Of a DNA stretch of 61,751 bases, positions 31,972 to 41,741 are shown piece after piece. The stretch's first letter is position 1, and each line of letters opens with the position of its first letter. The notes under the pieces were generated by a model. The model was not told the origin of the DNA. It did no database searches and saw only the letters and a program-made list of their open reading frames with translations. Where the stretch lies: positions 1 through 61,751 of the forward strand of contig JAGPWA010000070.1 in NCBI GenBank assembly GCA_018066715.1, given 5' to 3'. The position numbers were made by a program, and so were the translations under genes. The DNA is from Porticoccus sp. GTDB taxonomy: Bacteria; Pseudomonadota; Gammaproteobacteria; Pseudomonadales; Porticoccaceae.

Positions 31972-33408
31972 ATGAGTATCAAGCAGGTCAAAATCAATGC
32001 CGATGACATAACATTAGGGATGTTTGTGTCATGCCTTGATCGTCCTTGGAGCCAAACACCTTTTCCGATACAGGGCTTACTTGTTCAGGGTCCAAAAGAA
32101 ATCAGTGCGCTCAGATCCTATTGTGACTATGTCTATATTGATATTACCAAGGGCCGTAGTCCAATAACTGGAACGGCATCTTCGGCTTCTAAGCTGGGAG
32201 CTGCTGGAAAAAACTCCCCCCTATTTACTGGTAATCAAGCGGGCCTTAGTGAGTATCATGAAGTGACCCCTATCGTTGTACGTCGAGAGGTCTATCAGCA
32301 GGTAGTCCCACTGACTAGAGAAGTTGAACATGCCGAAAAAGCTTTGTTGCAGCTTCGCGGTCAATTTACGCTGGCAGCTAAGCAGATTGCCAAAGGTAAA
32401 GATTTTAACTATCGAGGCTTAAAAGACTCTGTAGCTGATATGGTGAATAGTGTTGTCCGCTGCCCAGATGCATTCACTTGGTTGTTGAGGTTGCGCCTGA
32501 AAGATCAACAGACGCACGATCATAGTCTGCGATCTGCTCTTTGGGCAGTGCAGTTTGCTCGCTACATAGGGATGTCCAAGGATGAAATGTCTATTCTGTG
32601 TCTGGGCACACTGTTAAAAGATATCGGTAAGGTCAAGCTACCCAATAGCCTTTTACGCCAGAAGATTCGTAACGAAGGTGATATGGCTGAATACCAGCAA
32701 TTTGTCCCTTATGGGGTGGATATGTTACGTAGTTCAAGCAACGTAGAGCCACGGGTGGTGTCAGTGGTTCGCTACCATTGCGAACGTCATGATGGCAGTG
32801 GATTTCCTGAAGGTTTGTCCGGAGGAAAGATTCCTTTATTGGCTCGTATTGCGGGTATCGCATCGACCTACGATGCTATTTCTAACCCCCGTGAGTCCGC
32901 TGAACCTGTGGCCGCATCCAGAGCGGTTAGTCTTCTTTACAATATGCGGGATAAAAAATTCCAGGAAGACCTAGTTGTACAGTTTATTCAGTCAGTTGGT
33001 CTCTATCCAACGGGCACACTGGTGGAGTTAACAACGGGCGATGTTGGTATTGTGGTTGAACAGCACCATGATTCGCGTCTAACGCCTATAGTGGCCGTTC
33101 TCGATCAAGAAAAAGCCTTAATCTCAGGTGAATACACTCTTTTGGATATGAAGGACGAAGAGGCTTCTCGGCAAGCACTAATAAATAGTGGCCGGAAAAA
33201 AGCTAAATCTGTTGCAAAATTAGCGATTGCTCGAGATTTGGAGCCTTCCGGTTATGACGTGGATTTATCATCTGTTTCAAGTGTCTTTATGAAAAATAGC
33301 AGCGAAGTGTTGCGAGCTGCCCTCGCCAATGATGTAGAGAAAGAGTCTTCTCATCAAAAGGAAAGTAGAGGTTTCTTTGCTAGCCTGAAAGCACATTTTC
33401 GTCATTAG
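31972..33408 (+). CDS. DUF3391 and degenerate HD-GYP domain protein
   Basis: The 478-residue protein has an N-terminal DUF3391 domain (about 1-65, VKINADDITLGMFVSCLDRPW) and an HD-GYP fold (about 170-340). The active-site signature is eroded. The HD pair is K216-D217 in LLKDIGK, the expected KRHPE-type motif reads QQFVPYG, and HHE plus GYP reads HCE plus GFP in YHCERHDGSGFPEG. At least three metal-ligand histidines are therefore replaced, so phosphodiesterase activity is doubtful. A ligand-binding or protein-interaction role is more likely. The C-terminus (about 345-478) is a basic, Ser-rich extension. It stands alone between hemE and the convergent psd. Confidence 0.8.
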   Translation: MSIKQVKINADDITLGMFVSCLDRPWSQTPFPIQGLLVQGPKEISALRSYCDYVYIDITKGRSPITGTASSASKLGAAGKNSPLFTGNQAGLSEYHEVTPIVVRREVYQQVVPLTREVEHAEKALLQLRGQFTLAAKQIAKGKDFNYRGLKDSVADMVNSVVRCPDAFTWLLRLRLKDQQTHDHSLRSALWAVQFARYIGMSKDEMSILCLGTLLKDIGKVKLPNSLLRQKIRNEGDMAEYQQFVPYGVDMLRSSSNVEPRVVSVVRYHCERHDGSGFPEGLSGGKIPLLARIAGIASTYDAISNPRESAEPVAASRAVSLLYNMRDKKFQEDLVVQFIQSVGLYPTGTLVELTTGDVGIVVEQHHDSRLTPIVAVLDQEKALISGEYTLLDMKDEEASRQALINSGRKKAKSVAKLAIARDLEPSGYDVDLSSVSSVFMKNSSEVLRAALANDVEKESSHQKESRGFFASLKAHFRH

Positions 33409-33456
33409 TACTTCTAGTATTAGTCTTTCCAACACTAAACCCACATTATTAACAGG

Positions 33457-34308
33457 CTACGAGTTCTTTGTCAGAGCCTCTCCCATGTGGGTGGTGGTTC
33501 CAGTTTGATAACGTTCATCCCAAGTTGTAGCTCCTGGCTCAAACATCAAAATCACGGTTGACCCAAACTTAAAGCGCCCCATTTCTTCACCTTTCTCAAG
33601 TGAAACCTGATCTGGTTCAAATTGATCGGTCTTTACTACCCCTGGCTGATAATGTCCTTGCCACACAGATTCGATGCCTGCGACCATCATTGCGCCTACC
33701 AGAATAACGGCACAGCGTCCTACTGGGGTATCAAACATGCAGACCAGCCGTTCGTTTTTAGCGAAGAGTCCATCGATGTGCTGAGCCGTGGTGTCGTTTA
33801 CCGAAAATAGCTTTCCAGGAATATAACGACAGTAGGATAAGTTTCCCGCTACAGGCATATGCACTCGATGGTAATCACTGGGTGCCAAGTAAATAGTGAT
33901 GAAGTCACCATTGATAAAGCGTTGACTATCAGCATCATTGGCCCCCAACAGGTTGGTCACCGAGAACGATTTACCCTTAGCCTGGAAGATATTCCCTTCC
34001 TGAATCAAACCTAGTTGACTCACGGTGCCATCGGCAGGGCAGACGATACTATCCTTGCCGCCATCAATTGGACGTAGGCCTTCTTTCAGGGCACGTGTAA
34101 AGAAGTCGTTGAAACTCGGATAGTCATCTAGGGAGCTGGATGACGCTTCATCCAAGTTGACATTGTAAGTGCGGAGAAACTGCTTGATGAGCGCATTCTT
34201 GAGCCAAGGGGTTGTAGCCTCGGCTAACGTTGATCCGAGGCGGGATAGGCTGTGTTGAGGCACCAAACGTTGTAGGGCAATGAACCACTCTGCCTGTATG
34301 TCACTCAT
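33457..34308 (-). CDS. psd: Phosphatidylserine decarboxylase proenzyme
   Basis: Psd makes phosphatidylethanolamine at the inner membrane. The 283-residue proenzyme self-cleaves between G249 and S250 in FKFGSTVIL, creating the pyruvoyl group. The family segment SFNDFFTRALKEGLRP (about 65-80), the CPADGTVSQLG motif and the DYHRVHMPV catalytic histidine region are all present. It starts 3 bp after the rhodanese gene, so the two share a transcript, an arrangement also seen in Pseudomonas. Confidence 0.96.
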   Translation of the reverse strand: MSDIQAEWFIALQRLVPQHSLSRLGSTLAEATTPWLKNALIKQFLRTYNVNLDEASSSSLDDYPSFNDFFTRALKEGLRPIDGGKDSIVCPADGTVSQLGLIQEGNIFQAKGKSFSVTNLLGANDADSQRFINGDFITIYLAPSDYHRVHMPVAGNLSYCRYIPGKLFSVNDTTAQHIDGLFAKNERLVCMFDTPVGRCAVILVGAMMVAGIESVWQGHYQPGVVKTDQFEPDQVSLEKGEEMGRFKFGSTVILMFEPGATTWDERYQTGTTTHMGEALTKNS

Positions 34309-34311
34309 GGG

Positions 34312-35133
34312 TTACTGCTCGACCGGAGTGTCTTCTCTATTACCCCACTCTGCCCAAGAGCCGTGATAGGCGCGTATGCTGTTAAAGCCTAAGAGCCTTC
34401 CCAGTAAATAGGTAAATCCAGAGCGGTGGTGGGATTGACAGTGGGTGATTGTCGGTTTGTCAGGGGTTATTCCCAGTGATGCCAAGAATTCCAGGGCATC
34501 TTTACGGATTCTCATGTGATCTCGGATATCCATCATACTGGTCCAGTCACAATGTGTGGCGCCAGGAATGTGGCCACCTTTTTCCGCCAGTACTTTTTCA
34601 CCGGTGTACTCCGCCAAGCTTCGGGCGTCCCAAATTTGCAGTTTGTCACGTGTCTTGGGTGCGGCCTCGAGATAGGCAATAATTTCCTCTGTTTCAATAA
34701 TGGGGTCACGATTGATGGTGACTTCCCTTTCAATAGCCTTGGGTGCGGGAACCTCATCGGTGGTTGGATGCCCCTCATTATGCCAAGCCACAAGGCCGCC
34801 ATTTAGGTATGACCAGTTAGTATGCCCAATCACGTCTAAGGTCCAGATAAAGCGTCCAGCCCAGCCGCCACCTTCATCGTCATAGACAACCACATGTTTA
34901 TCATCGGTCAAACCTATGCGGCTAACCAAGGCTGCTAGCTGCTCTTCATTCGGGAGCTTGTTTGTCCATGGAACTGAGCCAGACATTAATTCTTTAGGCG
35001 AGACGTGTATGGCGCCGGGAATATGCATACGACTGTAGAGGGCATCATTACAAAGGTCCACGATCAGGATATCGGGATCACTTAGCAGGTTAATAAGTGC
35101 TTCGGGTTCCAGTAGCTTGGGGATCTCTGACAT
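34312..35133 (-). CDS. Two-domain rhodanese sulfurtransferase
   Basis: This protein has about 273 residues if translation starts at MSEIPKLLEPEAL. The frame is open 17 codons further, but that part is unlike the family. Two rhodanese domains are visible. The first is non-catalytic, with ILIVDLCNDALYSRMHIPGAIHV. The second is catalytic, with LQIWDARSLAEYTG and the active loop HCQSHHRSG that carries the cysteine. It resembles thiosulfate and 3-mercaptopyruvate sulfurtransferases of the SseA type, but the substrate cannot be told from sequence. It lies between rsgA and psd, as in Pseudomonas, where motAB is also present. Confidence 0.88.
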   Translation of the reverse strand: MSEIPKLLEPEALINLLSDPDILIVDLCNDALYSRMHIPGAIHVSPKELMSGSVPWTNKLPNEEQLAALVSRIGLTDDKHVVVYDDEGGGWAGRFIWTLDVIGHTNWSYLNGGLVAWHNEGHPTTDEVPAPKAIEREVTINRDPIIETEEIIAYLEAAPKTRDKLQIWDARSLAEYTGEKVLAEKGGHIPGATHCDWTSMMDIRDHMRIRKDALEFLASLGITPDKPTITHCQSHHRSGFTYLLGRLLGFNSIRAYHGSWAEWGNREDTPVEQ

Positions 35134-35205
35134 GGTTGTTCTGTTTCCATAGTTGCTGGTTTTGATGGACCGGAATTGTATCATTACTGCGTTAGCTTGG
35201 AATGC

Positions 35206-36237
35206 TTATTGGTCTTGTTCCAGGCTGTGTAAAATATGCCAGTAACTATCAAATCGTTCTTGTCCTATGGCCCCATCGTCGACGGCCTGACGGAGTGCAC
35301 ACTCCGGTTCCTGATTATGTTTGCAGTCACGAAACTTACAGCTCCCCAGAAAAGGGCGGAACTCTACAAATCCCTGGGCGATTGAGTCTGGCTCAAGATG
35401 CCATAGGCCAAACTCCCGGATACCGGGTGAGTCAATAACGTCACCCCCGTTGGGCAGATGAAAGAGCCGTGAAGTGGTCGTGGTATGGACGCCTTTTGCT
35501 TTCGCAGCAGAGAGCTCTCCCACGGCTAAATGTATTTCTGGTGACAGAGTATTGAGTAGAGATGACTTCCCCACACCTGACTGCCCCACAAAGACACTGG
35601 TTAATGTTTTGAGGTAGTCGGCTAGGCTGCTCATGCCTTCACCTGTGTGGGCAGAGACTTTCAGGCAGTCATAGCCAAGTTTGGTATAGCTGTTGAGCAA
35701 TTGGTCCAAAAAGAGGCGGTGACTATCATCAATTAAATCCGCCTTGTTCAGGATTAACATGGGCTGAATCGCCTGATGTTCTGCAGCCACCAGATAACGA
35801 TCAATCAGGTTGGCGTGGGGCTCAGGGTAGGGGGCTATGACAATGGCAATTCGGTCAATGTTTGCTGCCACAGGACGGAGCTTGCCACGGTTGTCGGGTC
35901 GGCATAACTCAGAGGTTCTTGAGTGTCGTGCTATGACGACACCCCGTGTTTCTCCCTCTTGCCAAGTAACTTGATCACCTGTAACGAGATTGGGCAGATT
36001 CGCTCGCAAATGGCAACGGTGAGAGTCACGATGAATTTGGTGGCTAGTTGGCTGGTCGGGTTCTATATCGACCTGAGTACCATAACGGGCTATGACTCGA
36101 CCATTTTGTTCAGGACCAAGTGTGGTGGCAGACAGTTGTTTATCTGCTTCCTGCCGGGCATCAACCTGTGAGCTGTTTTCCGCTTGGTTTTTTTCTATCC
36201 TCCGGCGTTGTTGCTTGGTCAGGTGGCGCTTAGTCAA
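35206..36237 (-). CDS. rsgA: Ribosome small-subunit GTPase RsgA
   Basis: RsgA is a circularly permuted GTPase that checks maturation of the 30S decoding centre. The order is N-terminal OB domain, G4 (LILNKADLID), G1 P-loop (VGQSGVGKSSLLN), G3 (DSPGIRE), then a zinc finger with C, C, H and C in CKFRDCKHNQEPEC. I chose the TTG at 36237 (MTKRHLTKQQRRRI), which has GGAG at ideal spacing and matches the family N-terminus. A GTG five codons earlier is less likely. The total is about 343 residues. Confidence 0.94.
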   Translation of the reverse strand: MTKRHLTKQQRRRIEKNQAENSSQVDARQEADKQLSATTLGPEQNGRVIARYGTQVDIEPDQPTSHQIHRDSHRCHLRANLPNLVTGDQVTWQEGETRGVVIARHSRTSELCRPDNRGKLRPVAANIDRIAIVIAPYPEPHANLIDRYLVAAEHQAIQPMLILNKADLIDDSHRLFLDQLLNSYTKLGYDCLKVSAHTGEGMSSLADYLKTLTSVFVGQSGVGKSSLLNTLSPEIHLAVGELSAAKAKGVHTTTTSRLFHLPNGGDVIDSPGIREFGLWHLEPDSIAQGFVEFRPFLGSCKFRDCKHNQEPECALRQAVDDGAIGQERFDSYWHILHSLEQDQ

Positions 36238-36378
36238 TACATCTCCATTCACATACGTTGAGTGGCACTAAAGTGGGGTTTTTTAAGGTACGCTATTTAA
36301 AATAGCGATGCCCCGCCATCACTGGCTTACTTGGCCGCAAGGATATAGCATATACGGAACAAGGGACAGGAACTGGAT

Positions 36379-37443
36379 ATGCTTAACTTGGAAGGAATTT
36401 ACCAGACAATGGGCGAGTTTGTACCATTGTTGGCAACCATTGCGATAGTTGTGTTGGCCCTATGGTTTGCCGACTGGTTATTGGTGCGCCGTGCCAGTTT
36501 AACCATTAAGTCTCGCGTACCAGGCCAAGTGGCCATGATGCTGCTCACAGCGGTAGCCTTGATCAGTATTATTTTGGCATTGCCAGTAAGTGAGTCTACC
36601 CGAGGTGACCTGTTAGGTTTGCTGGGTTTGGTGCTCACCGGGGTTATTGCCTTGTCATCAACCACCTTTGTATCCAACGCCATGGCGGGGTTGATGTTAC
36701 GTTCGGTACAAAGTTTTCGTCACGGCGATTTTATTCGGGCAGGTGACCATTTTGGCCGAGTGACTGAACGAGGTTTGTTTCACACAGAGATTCAGTCTGA
36801 AGACAGGGACTTAATTACCTTGCCGAATCTCTACCTGGCTTCCAGTCCGGTAACGGTAGTGAGATCCTCCGGCACAATTATTTCCTCTGAATTGTCCCTT
36901 GGTTACGATGTGCCACATCATCAGGTGGAGCCTTTGCTCAAAGAAGCGGCTGTTAATGCTGGATTACAAGAACCCTTTATGCAAATTATGTCATTGGGTG
37001 ATTTTTCCATCGGCTATAAAATTTCTGGCTACTATGCGGAAGTTAAACATCTGTTAACGGTGCGAAGCCGCCTTCGGAGAGAAGTGTTAGACAAGCTCCA
37101 TAGCGCCGATATTGAAATAGTATCTCCGGCATTTATGAACCAGCGGCAATTTACTAAGAGGGAAAAATTTATGGCCACCCCCAAGCAACGTGACCCTCTG
37201 GAGACAGGTCAAACCGCACCGGAATCATTGATCTTTGATAAAGCCGATAGGGCAGAAAAAGTTCGAAATCTTAAGGATGAGAGCCAAAGCCTTGTTGAAG
37301 AAATTAAGCAACTAAAAGAACAGCTTGAGGGCGTTGATGAACCTCAAAAAACTGAAATAAAGGCCGAAATATTCAAGCGAAAAGAACGCATTGAAAAACT
37401 CGATAATATTATCCAAATTGCAAAAGACAGCCCCCATGAATGA
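36379..37443 (+). CDS. MscS-family mechanosensitive channel
   Basis: This 354-residue membrane protein has three hydrophobic helices (about 14-32, 48-68 and 74-105). The last contains the pore-like [20 protein letters not shown] and is followed by the beta domain ([20 protein letters not shown]), a hallmark of MscS. The C-terminal cytosolic vestibule is followed by a charged coiled coil (about 290-350). It probably protects against hypo-osmotic shock. The stop overlaps orn by 8 bp. This channel is an addition relative to the Pseudomonas rsgA-orn neighbourhood. Confidence 0.85.
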   Translation: MLNLEGIYQTMGEFVPLLATIAIVVLALWFADWLLVRRASLTIKSRVPGQVAMMLLTAVALISIILALPVSESTRGDLLGLLGLVLTGVIALSSTTFVSNAMAGLMLRSVQSFRHGDFIRAGDHFGRVTERGLFHTEIQSEDRDLITLPNLYLASSPVTVVRSSGTIISSELSLGYDVPHHQVEPLLKEAAVNAGLQEPFMQIMSLGDFSIGYKISGYYAEVKHLLTVRSRLRREVLDKLHSADIEIVSPAFMNQRQFTKREKFMATPKQRDPLETGQTAPESLIFDKADRAEKVRNLKDESQSLVEEIKQLKEQLEGVDEPQKTEIKAEIFKRKERIEKLDNIIQIAKDSPHE

Positions 37444-38011
37444 AATAGAAGTGACAAACGACCCACTTAATTTAATTTGGATTGACCTTGAAATGACCGG
37501 TCTCGATACTGAATCTGATGTGATTATCGAGATAGCCACGCTGGTCACTGATAAGGATCTTAATGTACTTGGAGAAGGACCAATATTAGCTATTCATCAA
37601 CCAGATGCACTACTTAATGGTATGGACGAGTGGAATACCCGTCAGCATGGAAAGTCTGGTTTGGCTGAGCGCGTGAGGAACAGCAACACCACCATGGCGG
37701 AGGCAGAACGAGCCACTATAGACTTTCTAAAACAGTTTGTAGATGCACGGAAGTCACCCATGTGTGGAAACTCAATCTGTCAGGATCGTCGTTTTATGGC
37801 AAGACAGATGCCAGAGTTGGAAGCCTTTTTTCACTATCGAAATTTGGATGTTAGCAGCGTGAAAGAAATTGCTCGCCGCTGGCGACCTGAGCTGATGAAA
37901 GGGTTTAACAAACAAGGTTCACACTTGGCCATGGACGATATCAAAGACTCTATCGAAGAGTTAAGTTATTACCGCGATGTATTTTTTAACCTGACGGGTG
38001 GCGAATCATAA
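37436..38011 (+). CDS. orn: Oligoribonuclease
   Basis: Orn degrades very short RNAs, including pGpG from cyclic-di-GMP breakdown. The 191-residue DEDDh exonuclease has motif [11 protein letters not shown] near the start, motif II in [12 protein letters not shown] and motif [13 protein letters not shown] with the histidine and aspartate ligands. The start ATG 37436 gives the standard N-terminus and overlaps the mscS stop by 8 bp; an open extension upstream is a shadow. It links functionally with the HD-GYP proteins of this window. Confidence 0.96.
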   Translation: MNEIEVTNDPLNLIWIDLEMTGLDTESDVIIEIATLVTDKDLNVLGEGPILAIHQPDALLNGMDEWNTRQHGKSGLAERVRNSNTTMAEAERATIDFLKQFVDARKSPMCGNSICQDRRFMARQMPELEAFFHYRNLDVSSVKEIARRWRPELMKGFNKQGSHLAMDDIKDSIEELSYYRDVFFNLTGGES

Positions 38012-38451
38012 TGTGGCAAATCTATCTTTCCGGAGAGATTCACTCTGATTGGCGGGAGCAAATCATCCGTGGGTCAGAGAATCTCAATTTACCCGTACAA
38101 TTTAGTTCACCTGTCACTGATCATGATGCCAGTGATGCGGCGGGTGATGTGTTGGGAAAGGAAGCTGAGCCATTTTGGCGAGACCATAAGTCAGCCAAAG
38201 TGAATGCCATTCGAATCAAGACTCAGATAGAGCAATGTGACTTGGCCATTGTTCGTTTTGGTGACCAATATAAGCAGTGGAATGCAGCGTTTGATGCCGG
38301 TTATTGTGCTGCGCTGGGTACACCCTATGTCACTCTTCACGATGAAAGCATTATCCACCCATTAAAAGAGGTGGACGGTAGCGCCATGGCTTGGGCACAA
38401 ACAACAGACCAAGTGGTGGAGATTCTTCATTACCTGACCAAGGAAAAATAA
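38011..38451 (+). CDS. ytoQ: YtoQ family protein
   Basis: This 146-residue protein begins WQIYLSGEIHSDWREQI and contains SSPVTDHDASD near residue 33, and KQWNAAFDAGYCAALGTPYVTLHDE, the diagnostic core of the YtoQ family. The fold resembles nucleoside 2-deoxyribosyltransferase-like proteins, but no function is established. The ATG overlaps the orn stop (TAATG), so it is translationally coupled to orn. It ends 6 bp before the convergent queG. Confidence 0.88.
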   Translation: MWQIYLSGEIHSDWREQIIRGSENLNLPVQFSSPVTDHDASDAAGDVLGKEAEPFWRDHKSAKVNAIRIKTQIEQCDLAIVRFGDQYKQWNAAFDAGYCAALGTPYVTLHDESIIHPLKEVDGSAMAWAQTTDQVVEILHYLTKEK

Positions 38452-38457
38452 TTTATT

Positions 38458-39585
38458 TCAGCGAGAAGCCTCAGGGTTAACAATTTTTCGCTTGCGTTTC
38501 TTCTTTCCGGTTTCCGTCATTGAGTGTTGTCCTAACGCCCAAATAATATGTTCTTGAACGATGTCAGAGGGGTAATCTTCACGTGCTTTTAATGCGTCGA
38601 TAACTGCGCTGGAAGAGGGCGCGTTACCAAGACCAACGGCCAGATTTCTCAACCATCGCTCATAACCAATGCGGCGAATGGGTGATCCCTCGGTATACTT
38701 CAAAAATTCTGCTTCAGTCCACAAAAATAATTCGGCAAGTTCACGGTTGTCCAGGTTATGGCGAGGAGAAAAATCTTTTTCTCTGGTAGGTGTAGCTCCT
38801 TTGTTCCATGGGCAAATGGCCTGACAATCATCACAACCAAATACTCGGTTACCCATGGGCTCACGAAATTCCTCGGGGATACTGCCCTTGTGTTCAATAG
38901 TGAGGTAGGAAATACATCGACGTGCATCGAGTTCATAGGGTGCAGGGAAGGCATCTGTGGGACAGACTTTGAGGCAAGCCTTGCAGTCACCACACTGATC
39001 TTGTTCCGTGGACTGATCTACCGGAAGTGGCAAGCTGGTGTAAATTTCACCGAGAAAAAACCAGGAACCGGCCTGACTATTGATCGCAAGGGTATGTTTA
39101 CCTATCCAGCCCAGCCCCGCTTTTTCTGCAAGGGGTTTTTCCATTACGGGAGCGCTGTCCACAAAAGGGCGTTGAATCAGGCTACCGGGTACAGCCTGTT
39201 CAATTTCCTTGGCAAGGGTTTTTAACCGGCTGCGAATCAGTTTGTGATAGTCCCGGCCAAGGGCGTATCTTGAAATATACGCTTTATTCTCATCTTTCAG
39301 GACGGCAATCATGTTGCTGTCATCGGGCAAATAGTCCATTCGTACACTGATGACTCGCTGGGTACCCGGTAATAGTTGTTCCGGGTGGTAACGTTTTTCA
39401 CCATGTTCGCTCATCCACTGCATATCACCTTGGTAGCCTTTCTCCAGCCATTGATTTAACTGTTCACCGGTTTGGGCCAGATCAATATCGGTAATGGCAA
39501 CCTGCTGAAAACCCAGGGAAAGGCCCCATTCCTTGATTTGTTGCGCCAGTTGCGGGTAATCAATTTCTTGAGTTGTGAGTGACAT
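38458..39585 (-). CDS. queG: Epoxyqueuosine reductase
   Basis: QueG performs the last step of queuosine synthesis in tRNA, a cobalamin-dependent reduction. The chosen start MSLTTQEIDYPQLA gives about 375 residues; a 28-codon open extension upstream overlaps the divergent nnr and is discarded. Two [4Fe-4S] clusters are visible in CGDCKACLKVCPTDAF and in GCDDCQAICPWN. The IGKHTLAINSQAGSWFFLGE segment is typical. The C-terminal HEAT-like region ends in a basic tail. It is divergent from nnr, the conserved queG-nnr pair. Confidence 0.95.
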   Translation of the reverse strand: MSLTTQEIDYPQLAQQIKEWGLSLGFQQVAITDIDLAQTGEQLNQWLEKGYQGDMQWMSEHGEKRYHPEQLLPGTQRVISVRMDYLPDDSNMIAVLKDENKAYISRYALGRDYHKLIRSRLKTLAKEIEQAVPGSLIQRPFVDSAPVMEKPLAEKAGLGWIGKHTLAINSQAGSWFFLGEIYTSLPLPVDQSTEQDQCGDCKACLKVCPTDAFPAPYELDARRCISYLTIEHKGSIPEEFREPMGNRVFGCDDCQAICPWNKGATPTREKDFSPRHNLDNRELAELFLWTEAEFLKYTEGSPIRRIGYERWLRNLAVGLGNAPSSSAVIDALKAREDYPSDIVQEHIIWALGQHSMTETGKKKRKRKIVNPEASR

Positions 39586-39650
39586 AGTCGAACAGCTGTT
39601 TGAAGATGACGTATAATTTTGACAGATATTGCCCAGATAATTGGAATTAT

Positions 39651-41162
39651 ATGTCTCAACCATTGCCAATAGCGTTATATACAGCCCAACAGGTTCGGGA
39701 TTTGGATCAAATTGCTATCCAGGAGCGGGGTATTCCCGGTATCAAATTGATGAAATCTGCAGGGCGCTCCGTCTTTGATGAAATTAATCATCGCTGGCCG
39801 GGTGCGCCTATTACCGTCTTTTGTGGTGCCGGTAATAACGGGGGTGATGGTTATATTGTGGCGGCTCTTGCCCTGGAAAGTCGACTACCTGTTCAGCTTA
39901 TACAGCTGGCTTCGCCAGAAAAATTGACCGGTGATGCATACACGGCCTATGAGTATGCCGTATCAGCAGGGGTGCCGATGACTCCATTTAGTGACTGCCT
40001 CGACCTTCACATTGGTATAACAGCGGGCGGTGTAATAGTCGATGCATTGCTAGGGACTGGCCTGAATGGCCAAGTACGAGAACCCTATGCACAAGCAATA
40101 CGACTGATTAATCACAGTGGTCTTCCCGTGGTGGCAGTGGATATCCCCTCAGGTCTTTCTAGTGACACTGGTGCAGCTTTGGAGGCGGCAGTAGAAGCCG
40201 ATGTCACCGTGACGTTTATCGGTTTAAAACAGGGGTTATTGACCGGACGCGGGCCAGCGCTCTGTGGTGAATTGGTTTACAGCGATCTATCCGTTCCCGC
40301 CGATATCTTCGGTGGCGTCAAACACACAGCAACACGTTTGGACCGACAAGGCTTGATGGCAAGTTTCCCCTCTCGCCACCGTGATGCCCACAAGGGTGAT
40401 TTTGGTCACGTATTGGTTCTTGGCGGTGACGAAGGGTTTGGTGGCGCTGTGGCAATGGCCGCTGAAGCTGCGTTGCGAACGGGTGCTGGTTTGGTCAGTG
40501 TTGCCACACGACCTGAGCATGTTTCAGCTATCCTGGCGCGTCGTCCGGAACTAATGGTCAAGGGTGTCGCCTCAGGCCAAGAACTGGTTCCGTTGTTAAG
40601 TTCACCGACTGTTTTGGTGGTTGGTCCAGGTTTAGGCCAATCTCCCTGGTCTGAACAGATGCTGCAACAAGCGGTATCTACAGGGCTACCGATGGTATTG
40701 GATGCAGATGCACTGAATATTATTAGTGGGGGGCGGGTGATCCCCAATCCTGGTAATGCTAACTGGGTTATGACCCCTCACCCTGGGGAGGCTGCTCGTT
40801 TGCTGGGTATCACTAGTTCTGAGGTACAGGCCGATAGGTTTGCTGCGGTAAGGGCTTTACATAAGATATTTAAGTGCGCGGTTGTTTTGAAAGGTGCGGG
40901 TTCTCTCGTCTGCACTGCTGGCGACCAACCAGTGGGTGTCTGTACTGCGGGGAATCCAGGTATGGCCTCAGGTGGTATGGGCGATGCACTCAGCGGCATC
41001 ATAGGTGCCTTGCTGGCTCAGGGGCTACCTTCGGATATCGCATTGCCAATGGGAGTTTGCCTGCATGCAGAAGCGGCTGATAGGGCTGTGGCGTCTGATG
41101 GTGAGCGTGGCCTGCTGGCAACCGACTTATTTGGCCCGTTACGTCAGTTGGTGAATGAATGA
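39651..41162 (+). CDS. nnr: Bifunctional NAD(P)H-hydrate epimerase/dehydratase
   Basis: This enzyme repairs hydrated NADH and NADPH. The N-terminal epimerase domain (about 1-215) shows FCGAGNNGGDGYIVA and the DALLGTGL motif. The C-terminal ADP-dependent dehydratase domain (about 225-500) shows HKGDFGHVLVLGGDEGFGGA, MTPHPGEAARLLG and GNPGMASGGMGDALSGIIGA. The ATG at 39651 gives about 503 residues; the longer frame begins in the queG promoter region. Its end overlaps tsaE by 8 bp. The order queG, nnr, tsaE, amiB, mutL matches Pseudomonas. Confidence 0.95.
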   Translation: MSQPLPIALYTAQQVRDLDQIAIQERGIPGIKLMKSAGRSVFDEINHRWPGAPITVFCGAGNNGGDGYIVAALALESRLPVQLIQLASPEKLTGDAYTAYEYAVSAGVPMTPFSDCLDLHIGITAGGVIVDALLGTGLNGQVREPYAQAIRLINHSGLPVVAVDIPSGLSSDTGAALEAAVEADVTVTFIGLKQGLLTGRGPALCGELVYSDLSVPADIFGGVKHTATRLDRQGLMASFPSRHRDAHKGDFGHVLVLGGDEGFGGAVAMAAEAALRTGAGLVSVATRPEHVSAILARRPELMVKGVASGQELVPLLSSPTVLVVGPGLGQSPWSEQMLQQAVSTGLPMVLDADALNIISGGRVIPNPGNANWVMTPHPGEAARLLGITSSEVQADRFAAVRALHKIFKCAVVLKGAGSLVCTAGDQPVGVCTAGNPGMASGGMGDALSGIIGALLAQGLPSDIALPMGVCLHAEAADRAVASDGERGLLATDLFGPLRQLVNE

Positions 41163-41685
41163 GGCTATCGTTAAAATGAGCCCATCGTTAATACGTCATT
41201 CAGTCCAGAGGGAAGTTGCCAGTGAGGAGGCGATGGTTCAACTGGGTGCTCAATTAGGTGTTGAGCTTAGTCGGATTCCCTCAAGTAGAGCACTGGTTTC
41301 CTTGGATGGTGATTTGGGCGCCGGAAAAACGACGCTGTGCCGGGGTGTGTTGCAGGCATTCGGTCATACGGGGGCAGTCAAGAGCCCGACCTATACCCTG
41401 GTTGAATCTTACCAACTGGGTGATGCATTACTTCACCATTTTGATCTGTACCGCCTCGGTGACCCCGAGGAATTGGAGTTTATTGGCATCCGTGATTATC
41501 TCCATCAGGGGAATTATTGTCTGATTGAGTGGCCTAACCGCGGAGCAGGAATACTCCCTGTACCTGATTTAGAGGTTATGATTAGCGTGACCAAAAATGG
41601 TAGAGATGTCAGCATCACAGCAGCAACGGATGTGGGTGATAGCCTCTTGCTGGCATTAGATAACCAAGTTGCCCATAAAAAGTAG
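41155..41685 (+). CDS. tsaE: tRNA threonylcarbamoyladenosine ATPase TsaE
   Basis: TsaE is the ATPase partner of TsaB and TsaD in t6A37 tRNA modification. It has Walker A GDLGAGKTTLCRG (about 52-64), SPTYTLVESY and the Walker B-like HFDLYRLGDPEELE. At 176 residues it is slightly longer than usual; ATG 41176 is a possible alternative start. The chosen ATG overlaps the nnr stop, suggesting coupling. Confidence 0.94.
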   Translation: MNEAIVKMSPSLIRHSVQREVASEEAMVQLGAQLGVELSRIPSSRALVSLDGDLGAGKTTLCRGVLQAFGHTGAVKSPTYTLVESYQLGDALLHHFDLYRLGDPEELEFIGIRDYLHQGNYCLIEWPNRGAGILPVPDLEVMISVTKNGRDVSITAATDVGDSLLLALDNQVAHKK

Positions 41686-41741
41686 CGACCATAAGTCATT
41701 AGCTAAAAAGACACAGGAAGAAAAATAATGAGGGTGAGTAG

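Noticed and set aside
38758-39225. 155-codon open frame antisense to queG
   Set aside because: It is a shadow of queG; its sequence has no recognisable domain and covers the iron-sulfur region of the real gene.
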